From Chloroflexota bacterium (GTDB taxonomy: Bacteria; Chloroflexota; UBA4733): DNA of 8,392 nucleotides. Shown here piece after piece: positions 1-8,392 of the stretch; within the stretch, counting starts at the first letter, position 1; every line of letters starts with the position of its first letter. The notes beneath the pieces are model-generated. The model made no database searches, was not told where the DNA came from, and saw only the letters and a program-made list of their open reading frames with translations. Where the stretch lies: positions 1 to 8,392 of the forward strand of contig JANWJO010000099.1 of the NCBI GenBank assembly GCA_025449435.1, read 5' to 3'. A program made the translations under genes and the position numbers.

Positions 1-2876
<2,876 letters not shown>

Positions 2877-2892
2877 CGTCCCCTCGTCATGC

Positions 2893-2966
2893 TTACTCCC
2901 TTCTCCGGGAGAACGGAGTGGGTGCTCGCCCAAAGGGCACCCGGGCAGGGGGATGGGGTGCGACCC
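2893..2966. repeat. Intergenic palindromic repeat, copy A
   Basis: This element lies 16 bases after the RND stop. Its left part, TTACTCCCTTCTCC then GGGAGAACGG (2893-2916), recurs at 5209-5233 with one substitution and one indel. Its right end, GGGGTGCGACCC (2955-2966), recurs at 5232-5244 with one inserted C. It contains two hairpins. In the first, ACTCC-c-TTCTC at 2895-2905 pairs with GAGAA-c-GGAGT at 2909-2919 around a 3-base loop. In the second, GGGTGC at 2920-2925 pairs with GCACCC at 2937-2942. There is no T-run after either hairpin, so an intrinsic terminator of the classic type is not supported, although the stems could still stop or protect the RND transcript. Confidence 0.75.
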
Positions 2967-2968
2967 AA

Positions 2969-2977
2969 TGCTACGAT
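2969..2977 (+). promoter_or_regulatory. Putative extended -10 box of the sulfatase gene
   Basis: TGC-TACGAT matches an extended -10 (TGn plus TAnnnT) and ends 36 bases before the GTG start. No TTGACA-like -35 is seen at 17 bases upstream (GGGGAT there). It is similar to the boxes before the other three genes, which is the main argument for it. Confidence 0.4.
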
Positions 2978-2996
2978 CGTCGCCTGCGCTTTGCTC

Positions 2997-3005
2997 AGGG
3001 AAAGG
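2997..3005 (+). promoter_or_regulatory. Shine-Dalgarno sequence that fixes the sulfatase start
   Basis: AGGGAAAGG lies 8 bases before GTG 3014. It favours that start over the in-frame GTG at 2918, which lies inside the repeat hairpin. Confidence 0.7.
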
Positions 3006-3013
3006 TTTGGCTT

Positions 3014-4483
3014 GTGAAGGCGATCATGGTGATGTTCGACAGCCTGAACAGGCGGATGCTGCCGCCCTACGGGTGTACCTGGACGCACGCTCCAAACTTC
3101 GCCCGCCTCGCCGAGCGCACCGTCACCTTCGACAACAGTTACATTGGCAGCATGCCCTGTATGCCTGCCCGGCGTGACCTGCTCACCGGTCGATACAACT
3201 TTTTACACCGCAGTTGGGGTCCGCTGGAGCCGTTCGACGACGCCCTGCCCGAGTTACTTCAGCAAGGTGGCGTGTACTCTCACCTGGTGACCGACCACTA
3301 CCACTATTGGGAAGATGGCAGCGGCACCTACCACAACCGCTATTCTACCTATGAGCTAGTACGCGGCCAGGAAGGCGACCACTGGCGCGGGCAGGTGGCG
3401 ATGCCCGACGCGCCGGCGATGCTCGGCAAGTCGCTGTCCATGCCGATGATCCGGCAAGACTGGGTGAACCGCTCGTACATCTCGGGGGAGCAGGATTTCC
3501 CCCAGGCCCAGAGCTTTCAGCGCGGGCTGGAGTTCATCCGTAAGAACAGCGACCAGGATCGCTGGTTCCTGCAACTGGAGACATTCGACCCCCATGAGCC
3601 GTTCCACGCCGCACAGCGCTACCGCGACCTCTACCCTCACGACTACAGCGGCCCACACTTCGACTGGCCGGTCTACGGACCCGTCACCGAGACCACCGAA
3701 CAGATCCAGCACATGCGCTTTGAGTACGCCGCCCTGCTCAGCATGTGCGACGGCTACCTAGGCAAACTCATCGACGTGATGGATGAGCAGCACCTGTGGG
3801 ACGACACGCTGCTCATCGTCAACACCGATCACGGCTTCTTGCTCGGTGAGCACGATGAGTGGGCCAAGTGCATACAACCCTTTTATAACGAGGTGGCTCA
3901 CACGCCACTGTTCATCTGGGACCCGCGCCACCAGAAGGCCGGCGAACGGCGCTCCAGTCTGGTGCAGAACATCGATATGGCCCCGACCTTGCTGGAGTTC
4001 TTCGGCTTGCCGGCGCCTGCCGACATGCAGGGTCACGCACTCGGTGAAACGGTGGCGACGGATGCCGGCGTGCGCACGGAGGCGCTGTTTGGCATCCACG
4101 GCGGCCACATCAACATCACCGACGGGCGCTATGTGTACATGCGCGGACCCGCCAACGCTACCAACCAGCCACTGTACAACTACACGCTCATGCCAACGCA
4201 CATGCGCAGCCGGTTCTCACCGGCGGAACTGGCACACCTGACGCTGGCGCCGCCCTTCGCCTTCACCAAGGGCGTGAGCACGCTGCGCATTCGGGGTTCT
4301 GACTCGCTCGTCAGTCGCAACCTCGACACCATGCTGTTCGATCTCGCCAGCGATCCGCAACAGCAACACCCCTACCACGACCCGCAAGTGGTGCAGCGCC
4401 TTGTGGCGAGTATGCGCCGCATGATGGCTGCCCACGACGCGCCGGCAGAGCAGTACGAACGGGTGGGACTGACGCAAGCGTAA
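3014..4483 (+). CDS. Formylglycine-type sulfatase, cytosolic (alkaline phosphatase superfamily, S1-like)
   Basis: Predicted hydrolase of 489 residues acting on sulfate esters. The sulfatase signature C-x-P-x-R is present as CMPARRDLLTGR. Cys49 (codon 3158-3160) is the residue that a maturase would turn into formylglycine. Metal ligands seen are Asp9 (MFDSLNRR) and Asp272-His273 (NTDHG), followed by GEH (His280) and Lys285. The usual N-terminal Asp-Asp pair is reduced to a single Asp. There is no signal peptide: the protein opens directly on the first beta strand (VKAIMVMFD), so it should work in the cytosol. Start GTG 3014 is chosen for its Shine-Dalgarno and because the family begins at this strand; upstream in-frame codons run through a repeat. 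No formylglycine-generating enzyme or radical-SAM maturase lies in the window. Relatives in this superfamily include phosphonate and phosphodiester hydrolases, so the exact substrate is uncertain. Confidence 0.9.
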   Translation: MKAIMVMFDSLNRRMLPPYGCTWTHAPNFARLAERTVTFDNSYIGSMPCMPARRDLLTGRYNFLHRSWGPLEPFDDALPELLQQGGVYSHLVTDHYHYWEDGSGTYHNRYSTYELVRGQEGDHWRGQVAMPDAPAMLGKSLSMPMIRQDWVNRSYISGEQDFPQAQSFQRGLEFIRKNSDQDRWFLQLETFDPHEPFHAAQRYRDLYPHDYSGPHFDWPVYGPVTETTEQIQHMRFEYAALLSMCDGYLGKLIDVMDEQHLWDDTLLIVNTDHGFLLGEHDEWAKCIQPFYNEVAHTPLFIWDPRHQKAGERRSSLVQNIDMAPTLLEFFGLPAPADMQGHALGETVATDAGVRTEALFGIHGGHINITDGRYVYMRGPANATNQPLYNYTLMPTHMRSRFSPAELAHLTLAPPFAFTKGVSTLRIRGSDSLVSRNLDTMLFDLASDPQQQHPYHDPQVVQRLVASMRRMMAAHDAPAEQYERVGLTQA

Positions 4484-4510
4484 CGCTTATCCCTTGCTAA
4501 CGAGGCAACC

Positions 4511-4549
4511 CCGGCCCGCTCGTATACTGAAGCCTTGTTGCGGGGCCGG
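4511..4549. repeat. Imperfect inverted repeat around the grpE -10 box
   Basis: CCGGCCCGC (4511-4519) can pair with GCGGGGCCGG (4540-4549) with one bulged base. The 20-base loop holds the TATACT box. It could be an operator or only a GC-rich chance pairing. It is not the CIRCE heat-shock operator, whose TTAGCACTC and GAGTGCTAA arms are absent. Confidence 0.35.
4523..4528 (+). promoter_or_regulatory. Putative -10 box of grpE
   Basis: TATACT matches the -10 consensus at five of six positions and ends 43 bases before the grpE start. No good -35 is found at normal spacing; the nearest TTG (4494) would need a 23-base spacer. Confidence 0.4.
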
Positions 4550-4557
4550 TGTGCCCT

Positions 4558-4564
4558 GGGGAAG
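4558..4564 (+). promoter_or_regulatory. Shine-Dalgarno sequence that fixes the grpE start
   Basis: GGGGAAG lies 7 bases before GTG 4572. It supports this start over the in-frame TTG at 4494 and GTG at 4551, both of which would add residues unlike GrpE and overlap the likely promoter region. Confidence 0.65.
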
Positions 4565-4571
4565 CGAAGAA

Positions 4572-5123
4572 GTGTCACGACAACCAGACGACCAGGATCA
4601 AGCACCCTATAACACCAACGGCGCAGCGGACCTTGAGCAGACCGCGGCGAATACGCCACCACCCGATGACCTCACCGCGGCTCGCTTGCAGGTGGAAGAG
4701 TTCCGGCTGCTGCTGCAGCGCGAGCGCGCCGACTTTATCAACTACCGCCGCCGGGTGGACGCCGAACGTACCGCGCAACTGGCGCAGGGTCGTGTCGAGG
4801 CTATGTTGCCCCTGTTCGACATCCTAGATGACCTGGAGCGCGCTGGCAAAGACGTCCCTGCCGAGATCGCCAACCATAAGTGGGTGAAGGGCGTGCTGCT
4901 GATCACAAATAAACTCAGCGCCGCCATCAACGCCGCGGGCTTCGAGCGCATTGACGCGCTTGGCCAGCTTTTTGATCCACGTCTGCACGAGAGCCTGTTT
5001 GAGCAGCCGCACGACACCGTGCCGGCTGGTCACGTCACCACCGTCATCCGCAATGGGTATAAGCTGGGCGACCGCGTTGTGCGGGCTGCCCAGGTGGGCG
5101 TGTCGCGCGGGGCGAGTGAGTAA
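4572..5123 (+). CDS. grpE: GrpE, nucleotide exchange factor of the DnaK chaperone
   Basis: GrpE is a cytosolic dimer that releases ADP from DnaK (Hsp70) to reset the folding cycle. The protein has 183 residues, normal for the family. Residues 1-35 are polar and acidic, probably disordered. A long helix follows with the typical ADFINYRRR segment, then a helical stretch (MLPLFDILDDLERA). The C-terminal beta domain carries the family signature: FDPRLHESLFEQ from residue 134, then GHVTTVIRNGYKLGDRVVRAAQVGVS-like sequence in two adjoining blocks. dnaK, dnaJ and hrcA are not adjacent, so this copy stands alone between a sulfatase and a sugar-acid dehydratase. No CIRCE element precedes it, so HrcA control is not supported. 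A hairpin-bearing repeat begins 8 bases after its stop codon. Identity is very sure; whether it is the only grpE of the genome cannot be told. Confidence 0.95.
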   Translation: MSRQPDDQDQAPYNTNGAADLEQTAANTPPPDDLTAARLQVEEFRLLLQRERADFINYRRRVDAERTAQLAQGRVEAMLPLFDILDDLERAGKDVPAEIANHKWVKGVLLITNKLSAAINAAGFERIDALGQLFDPRLHESLFEQPHDTVPAGHVTTVIRNGYKLGDRVVRAAQVGVSRGASE

Positions 5124-5130
5124 GGGAGTA

Positions 5131-5245
5131 GGGGTCGCAAGCCTCTCCCCCAACCCCTCCCCGGTCCCCGGGGAGGGGCGCAACCACGATGCTTGCCGTG
5201 CTCCAAGGTTACTCCCTTCCCCCGGGAGAACGGGGCTGCGACCCC
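5131..5245. repeat. Repeat block bounded by a 9-bp inverted repeat, includes copy B
   Basis: GGGGTCGCA at 5131-5139 and TGCGACCCC at 5237-5245 form perfect terminal inverted repeats around 115 bases. Inside are a strong hairpin (5154-5178) and, at 5209-5245, a shortened copy of the repeat that also precedes the sulfatase gene. The unit looks like a non-coding, MITE-like or REP-doublet element between grpE and the dehydratase gene. I see no clear target-site duplication at the ends. An open frame runs through it into the next gene, but its translation is low-complexity and not conserved-looking. Confidence 0.6.
5154..5178. terminator. Strong GC hairpin downstream of grpE
   Basis: CCCCTCCCCGG (5154-5164) pairs perfectly with CCGGGGAGGGG (5168-5178): 11 base pairs around a TCC loop, starting 31 bases after the grpE stop. 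It lacks a following T-run, so it may be a REP-type palindrome that only hinders or protects the transcript rather than a true intrinsic terminator. Confidence 0.4.
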
Positions 5246-5248
5246 CCG

Positions 5249-5257
5249 TGCTATGCT
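5249..5257 (+). promoter_or_regulatory. Putative extended -10 box of the dehydratase gene
   Basis: TGC-TATGCT is an extended -10 that ends 39 bases before GTG 5297. No -35 match is seen at 17 bases. It sits immediately right of the repeat end TGCGACCC, the same arrangement as before the sulfatase gene. Confidence 0.45.
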
Positions 5258-5280
5258 CCCGCCGCATCTAAGCCGGCAAG

Positions 5281-5289
5281 AAGGGAGAG
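5281..5289 (+). promoter_or_regulatory. Shine-Dalgarno sequence that fixes the dehydratase start
   Basis: AAGGGAGAG ends 7 bases before GTG 5297. It selects this start over the in-frame ATG at 5189, which lies inside the repeat block. Confidence 0.7.
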
Positions 5290-5296
5290 AACACCC

Positions 5297-6442
5297 GTGC
5301 GCATTACCAATATCCAGACCTTCCTGGTGGACGCCACCCCCAGCGGCGGCTGGGGCGGCGGTGGCCGCAACTGGCTGTTCGTCAAGGTATCCACCGACGA
5401 AGGCATCTCTGGTATCGGCGAAGCCAGTGGCTGGCCGCGAGTCATCCAGACCGCCATCGCTGACCTCACCACCATTCTCATCGGTGACGACCCGTGCCGC
5501 ATCGAACGCCTGTGGCAAAAGATGCTGCTGGCCATGATGGGACACGGCATGACCGGGGTGGTCGGTGCAGGTGCAATGACCGGCATCGAGATGGCCTGCT
5601 GGGACATATTGGGCAAAAAGCTCGGCGTGCCGGTGTGTGACCTGCTCGGCGGCCGGCTGCGCGACCAGGTTCGGGTGTATGGTCATGCCAGCACCGCCGA
5701 CCGTGCCCAAGAACTGGTGGCTCGCGGCTATACCGCGCTCAAAACCGGTGGACCGCATAACCCTGTGCCGACCGTGCGCACCGTGCGCCGTGCCGTGGGT
5801 GACGATGTGGACCTGTGTGTTGATGTACATGGGCCGCCCTGGTTCACCGTTCCAGATGCCATCCGGGTGGGCCAGGAACTGGAAGACTACGACCTACTGT
5901 TCTACGAAGACCCGGTAGCGCCGGAAAATGAGGACGCCCTCGCCAAAGTGGCCGCATCAGTCAACGTGCCGGTCTCGGCGGGCGAGCGCCACGCCACCAT
6001 CTATGGCTTTCGCACCCTGATCGAACGCGACATCGTGGAGGTGATCCACCCCGACACCGGCCGCGCTGGCGGGCTGTTGCAGATGAAAAAGATCGCGGCG
6101 ATGGCCGAGGCGCACGGCATCCAGGTAGCCCCGCACGATGGCTCCAACGGTCCGGTGGCCGAAGCTGCCGCGGTACACCTGCTCGCCGCCATTCCCAACT
6201 GCCTCATCCTCGAACACCTGGCCGATGATGTCGCCCAGCGCTATACCGTGGCCACCGAACTCAAGGTTGTTGACGGGCACATCGCCGTGCCGGCCGCACC
6301 AGGGTTGGGCATCGAGTTGAACGAGGAAGCGTGCCTGGCGCACCCGGGCGGTCAGAACGTGAGCCGCGTCCCGCCAGCGGTACTCGATGCCACCTATGTG
6401 CAGGCAAGGTCCCAGCGGCGGCGGCTCATGGGCCGGGAGTAA
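5297..6442 (+). CDS. Enolase-superfamily sugar-acid dehydratase, galactonate dehydratase-like
   Basis: Predicted cytosolic Mg-dependent enzyme of 381 residues, close to the 382 of E. coli DgoD. This superfamily removes a proton next to a carboxylate; sugar-acid dehydratases make 2-keto-3-deoxy acids. The N-terminal cap domain covers about residues 1-120, with a glycine-rich loop (residues 17-23) where specificity is usually set. The barrel domain follows. Metal ligands seen are Asp176 (in VDVHG), Glu204 (FYEDP) and Glu230 (SAGER). Likely catalytic residues are His178 in the D-x-H motif and His280 in APHDGSNGP, with Glu306 (LEH) in the position of the late Glu of DgoD. Asp253 lies in HPDTGRAGG. 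D-x-H plus the late His is the galactonate dehydratase pattern rather than the K-x-K of mandelate racemase. The substrate cannot be settled from motifs: galactonate, gluconate, arabinonate and others are possible. No kinase or aldolase partner is in the window. Confidence 0.88.
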   Translation: MRITNIQTFLVDATPSGGWGGGGRNWLFVKVSTDEGISGIGEASGWPRVIQTAIADLTTILIGDDPCRIERLWQKMLLAMMGHGMTGVVGAGAMTGIEMACWDILGKKLGVPVCDLLGGRLRDQVRVYGHASTADRAQELVARGYTALKTGGPHNPVPTVRTVRRAVGDDVDLCVDVHGPPWFTVPDAIRVGQELEDYDLLFYEDPVAPENEDALAKVAASVNVPVSAGERHATIYGFRTLIERDIVEVIHPDTGRAGGLLQMKKIAAMAEAHGIQVAPHDGSNGPVAEAAAVHLLAAIPNCLILEHLADDVAQRYTVATELKVVDGHIAVPAAPGLGIELNEEACLAHPGGQNVSRVPPAVLDATYVQARSQRRRLMGRE

Positions 6443-6468
6443 CCCCGAAATTGTACGCGCTGCCTCGC

Positions 6469-6477
6469 TGGTACGCT
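6469..6477 (+). promoter_or_regulatory. Putative extended -10 box of the GH31 gene
   Basis: TGG-TACGCT ends 32 bases before GTG 6510. A TTGTAC at 6451-6456 could be a poor -35 with a short 15-base spacer. GTACGC occurs twice here (6453-6458 and 6471-6476), 18 bases apart. This gap is only 67 bases, so read-through from the dehydratase gene is also possible. Confidence 0.3.
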
Positions 6478-6498
6478 TGGCTAAACGACCAGCCGGGC

Positions 6499-6504
6499 AG
6501 GAGG
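6499..6504 (+). promoter_or_regulatory. Shine-Dalgarno sequence that fixes the GH31 start
   Basis: A perfect AGGAGG lies 5 bases before GTG 6510. The in-frame codon just before the GTG is TAG (6507-6509), so no earlier start is possible. Confidence 0.8.
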
Positions 6505-6509
6505 CATAG

Positions 6510-8392
6510 GTGCAACATACACGCCGTGCGGTGCTCGGCGTCACGTTGCGTGCCAGCGGCGCGTTTGCCGCCCTGAGCGTGCTCACCGCCTGCCGGAACG
6601 CATCGGAAGCACAAGTACTAGCCAGCGGTGCCACGTCCGATGCGTCGAGCACCGCCAACCAGCAAGCAGCCAGTAGCGCGAGTACCTCTGTAACCTCGAA
6701 AACCACTGCCAACCTCTTGGCCACACCGTGGCCAGCTGCATCGTCAACGGCAAACCCCAGCGTCGCACTGGCCTCCGGTGGCCTGGAGGTACGAGTTTCC
6801 CTCACGAGCTGGCAGTTCACGGCGCGCTGGCAAGGCAGTGTGGTGGTTGCCTCTCCGGCAGGTGCGACTGCTTGGTCCCCCTACGGTTCGCCGAGCTACC
6901 AGCGTACGAGCGCGTCCACTTGGCACCACCTCACCGGCGTACAGTCGGCCCAGCAGACTCCCGACGGCTTGCAACTTCTGGTGGGCACCACCGAGAGCGG
7001 CAGCGCCACTGCCACAGTGAAGCTCACTGCGCCAGTGACAGGCGCCGTGCGCGTGGCCATCCAGCTGCCAGCCGGGCCGCCGGTGGCGTGGTCGGCAGTC
7101 AGCGCCGTGGCTGGCAGCGCTGAGACGCTCCTCGGGCTGGGCGAGCAGTTCGGCGGCACGCAACTAGCCAACCGCACGTTGGAATTGTGGACGCAAGACC
7201 GCCGGGTGGCAGGGTATGGCGATGCCACCTATTTGCCGGTGCCGTGGCTTGTGTCCAGCGCCGGCTTCGGCTTCTTGCTGGATGACAGCCGGCTGTCGCG
7301 TTGGCATTTTCTCACCGAGCAATCCAATGCCTGGCGGGTGAGCGTGGCTGGCGGCGACCTCGCCTTCGTGCTGTTCGGCGGCGATCCTGCCACCGCCCTC
7401 CAAGGCTACACCGCGCTCACCGGCCGCCCGGCCAAGCCTCCGGATTGGGGACTTGGTGTCGTGAAAACCTTGATCGGTGGTGAACAGCGCGTGCTGGCCG
7501 ATGCTCAGCGCCTTAAGGATGATGGCGTGCCAGTGGATGCCGTATACGTGTATGACTGCACCGATGACGCTGGCAACTTTGGCTGGCCGGCGCCTTCGTT
7601 CGACATGATTCCCCCAGGCACCTACCCCGATCCGGCGCGACTGGCCAGCAAGCTGCGCAACCTTGGCTTCCGTCCGCTCGGCTACTTCAGCCCCGACTTC
7701 CGGCCAGAGCGCAAGAGCTATGCTGCCGCCGCCAGTGGTGGCTACCTGATCAAAGGGCCGGACGCCAAGCCGTGGGTACACCCACAGTTCAACATCAGCA
7801 TGCTCGATGCCGCAAACCCGGAGGCAGTCGCCTGGTGGCGCGATGGCCCGCTCCATCGAGCCATTGTAGACCTTGGCTTCGACGGCGGGATGTACGACGT
7901 GGGGGAAGCCGTGCCGGTGGATGCGCTGTTTACTGGCGGGCAGACTGGCGCCAGTTTGCATAACGCCTTCCCCACGTTGTATGCCAAAGCCGCCACGCAA
8001 GCTTTGCAGTATCTTAAGCCCGACGGACTGTTCTTCTTCCGCTCCGGCTACACGGGGGCCCAAGCGTATCAGCCGGGTACCTGGTCGGGTGATCCGTTTA
8101 ATACCTGGGAGCCGGTGAGTGGGTTGGCGTCGATTGTGCCGGCAGCCCTCGGCGCTGGGCTGGCTGGCTTCGCCTACTTCCACACTGAAGTGGGTGGGTT
8201 CGTCGATGCAGGGTTGCGTGGCACATCCGAACGCGAGTTGTACTTCCGCTGGATGCAGCTCGCTGCCTTCGCCGCCATGTTTCGCGACGAGTATGGCGAC
8301 CGGCGGGGAACGCCGACCTACATCTGGACCGATGACCAAACGCTGGCGGCATTCCGGCGCTACGCGCGCATCCATCAAGCGCTCCGCCCGTA
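6510..8392 (+). CDS. Surface lipoprotein glycoside hydrolase, family GH31 (3' end missing)
   Basis: Predicted retaining exo-acting alpha-glycosidase, membrane-anchored on the outer face. 627 residues are visible. The N-terminus has an Arg-Arg pair (RRAVLG), a hydrophobic stretch and a lipobox LTAC with Cys28; the Arg pair suggests but does not prove Tat export. A Ser/Thr/Ala-rich linker covers residues 29-91, then a beta-sandwich domain containing GLGEQFGG (from residue 209), then the barrel from about residue 310 (KPPDWGLG). The nucleophile is probably Asp463 in MYDVGE and the acid/base Asp528 in TWSGDPFNTWE, preceded by Arg511 in RSGYTG. The family HDIGGF motif appears as HTEVGGF (from His558), with Glu for Asp. 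The frame stays open to the edge and stops in LRP plus TA, where GH31 proteins usually continue with Tyr, so the C-terminal beta domains are missing. Substrate (alpha-glucoside, xyloside, galactoside or other) is not determinable here. Confidence 0.88.
   Translation, partial: MQHTRRAVLGVTLRASGAFAALSVLTACRNASEAQVLASGATSDASSTANQQAASSASTSVTSKTTANLLATPWPAASSTANPSVALASGGLEVRVSLTSWQFTARWQGSVVVASPAGATAWSPYGSPSYQRTSASTWHHLTGVQSAQQTPDGLQLLVGTTESGSATATVKLTAPVTGAVRVAIQLPAGPPVAWSAVSAVAGSAETLLGLGEQFGGTQLANRTLELWTQDRRVAGYGDATYLPVPWLVSSAGFGFLLDDSRLSRWHFLTEQSNAWRVSVAGGDLAFVLFGGDPATALQGYTALTGRPAKPPDWGLGVVKTLIGGEQRVLADAQRLKDDGVPVDAVYVYDCTDDAGNFGWPAPSFDMIPPGTYPDPARLASKLRNLGFRPLGYFSPDFRPERKSYAAAASGGYLIKGPDAKPWVHPQFNISMLDAANPEAVAWWRDGPLHRAIVDLGFDGGMYDVGEAVPVDALFTGGQTGASLHNAFPTLYAKAATQALQYLKPDGLFFFRSGYTGAQAYQPGTWSGDPFNTWEPVSGLASIVPAALGAGLAGFAYFHTEVGGFVDAGLRGTSERELYFRWMQLAAFAAMFRDEYGDRRGTPTYIWTDDQTLAAFRRYARIHQALRP

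Noticed and set aside
2918..3013. An N-terminal extension of the sulfatase from GTG 2918.
   Set aside because: It begins inside a hairpin of the intergenic repeat and adds 32 residues before the first beta strand; GTG 3014 has a good Shine-Dalgarno.
4484..4571. A CIRCE heat-shock operator before grpE.
   Set aside because: Neither TTAGCACTC nor GAGTGCTAA arms are present in the gap.
5131..5245. A CRISPR array or tandem repeat.
   Set aside because: The block has inverted, not regularly spaced direct, repeats, and no spacers.
5189..5296. An N-terminal extension of the dehydratase from ATG 5189.
   Set aside because: The extra 36 residues come from the repeat block and the putative promoter, have no family counterpart, and the Shine-Dalgarno points to GTG 5297.
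7164..8378. A 404-codon open frame on the minus strand opposite the GH31 gene.
   Set aside because: The + strand frame carries clear GH31 motifs, a lipobox and a perfect Shine-Dalgarno. The minus frame shows no recognisable domain and is the usual antisense shadow of high-GC coding sequence.
6510..8392. A sulfoquinovosidase (YihQ-type) reading of the GH31 gene, suggested by the nearby sulfatase.
   Set aside because: The loop at the start of the barrel (around CTDDAGNFGW) has no arginine where I would expect a sulfonate contact, and no other sulfoglycolysis gene is present. An alignment would be needed to exclude it fully.

Overview
The window is a GC-rich bacterial fragment with five protein genes, all on the + strand, separated by gaps of 67 to 173 bases. 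The last four genes all start with GTG, each behind a strong purine-rich Shine-Dalgarno sequence. The gaps hold C/G-rich palindromic repeats that look like the short intergenic repeats common in Chloroflexota (Chloroflexi). That phylum is my best guess at the source, but it rests on style rather than on a marker gene. I see no RNA gene, CRISPR array, transposase or integrase, and no gene-free stretch longer than about 175 bases.

Layout. (1) 1-2876: the C-terminal nine tenths of an RND-family (HAE1/AcrB-like) proton-driven exporter, cut off by the window start. (2) 2877-3013: hairpin-rich repeat, then a putative -10 box. (3) 3014-4483: a formylglycine-type sulfatase without a signal peptide. 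(4) 4572-5123: grpE, the nucleotide exchange factor of DnaK, without dnaK or dnaJ beside it. (5) 5124-5296: a second repeat block bounded by a perfect 9-bp inverted repeat, then a -10 box. (6) 5297-6442: an enolase-superfamily sugar-acid dehydratase resembling D-galactonate dehydratase in its active-site pattern. (7) 6510 to the window end: a lipoprotein of glycoside hydrolase family 31 (GH31), cut off at its C-terminus.

The sulfatase, the dehydratase and the surface-anchored GH31 enzyme fit a loose theme of carbohydrate breakdown, possibly including sulfated sugars. The hydrolase would act outside the membrane, while the sulfatase and dehydratase look cytosolic. No transporter, aldolase, kinase or regulator for such a pathway is visible, and a housekeeping gene (grpE) sits in the middle, so this is an inference from neighbourhood only. 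Each gap has a possible -10 box 32 to 43 bases before the start codon, which suggests separately transcribed genes rather than one operon. I found no convincing undescribed system. The best leads are the bounded repeat element, the shared promoter-like boxes, and the altered motif in the GH31 enzyme.
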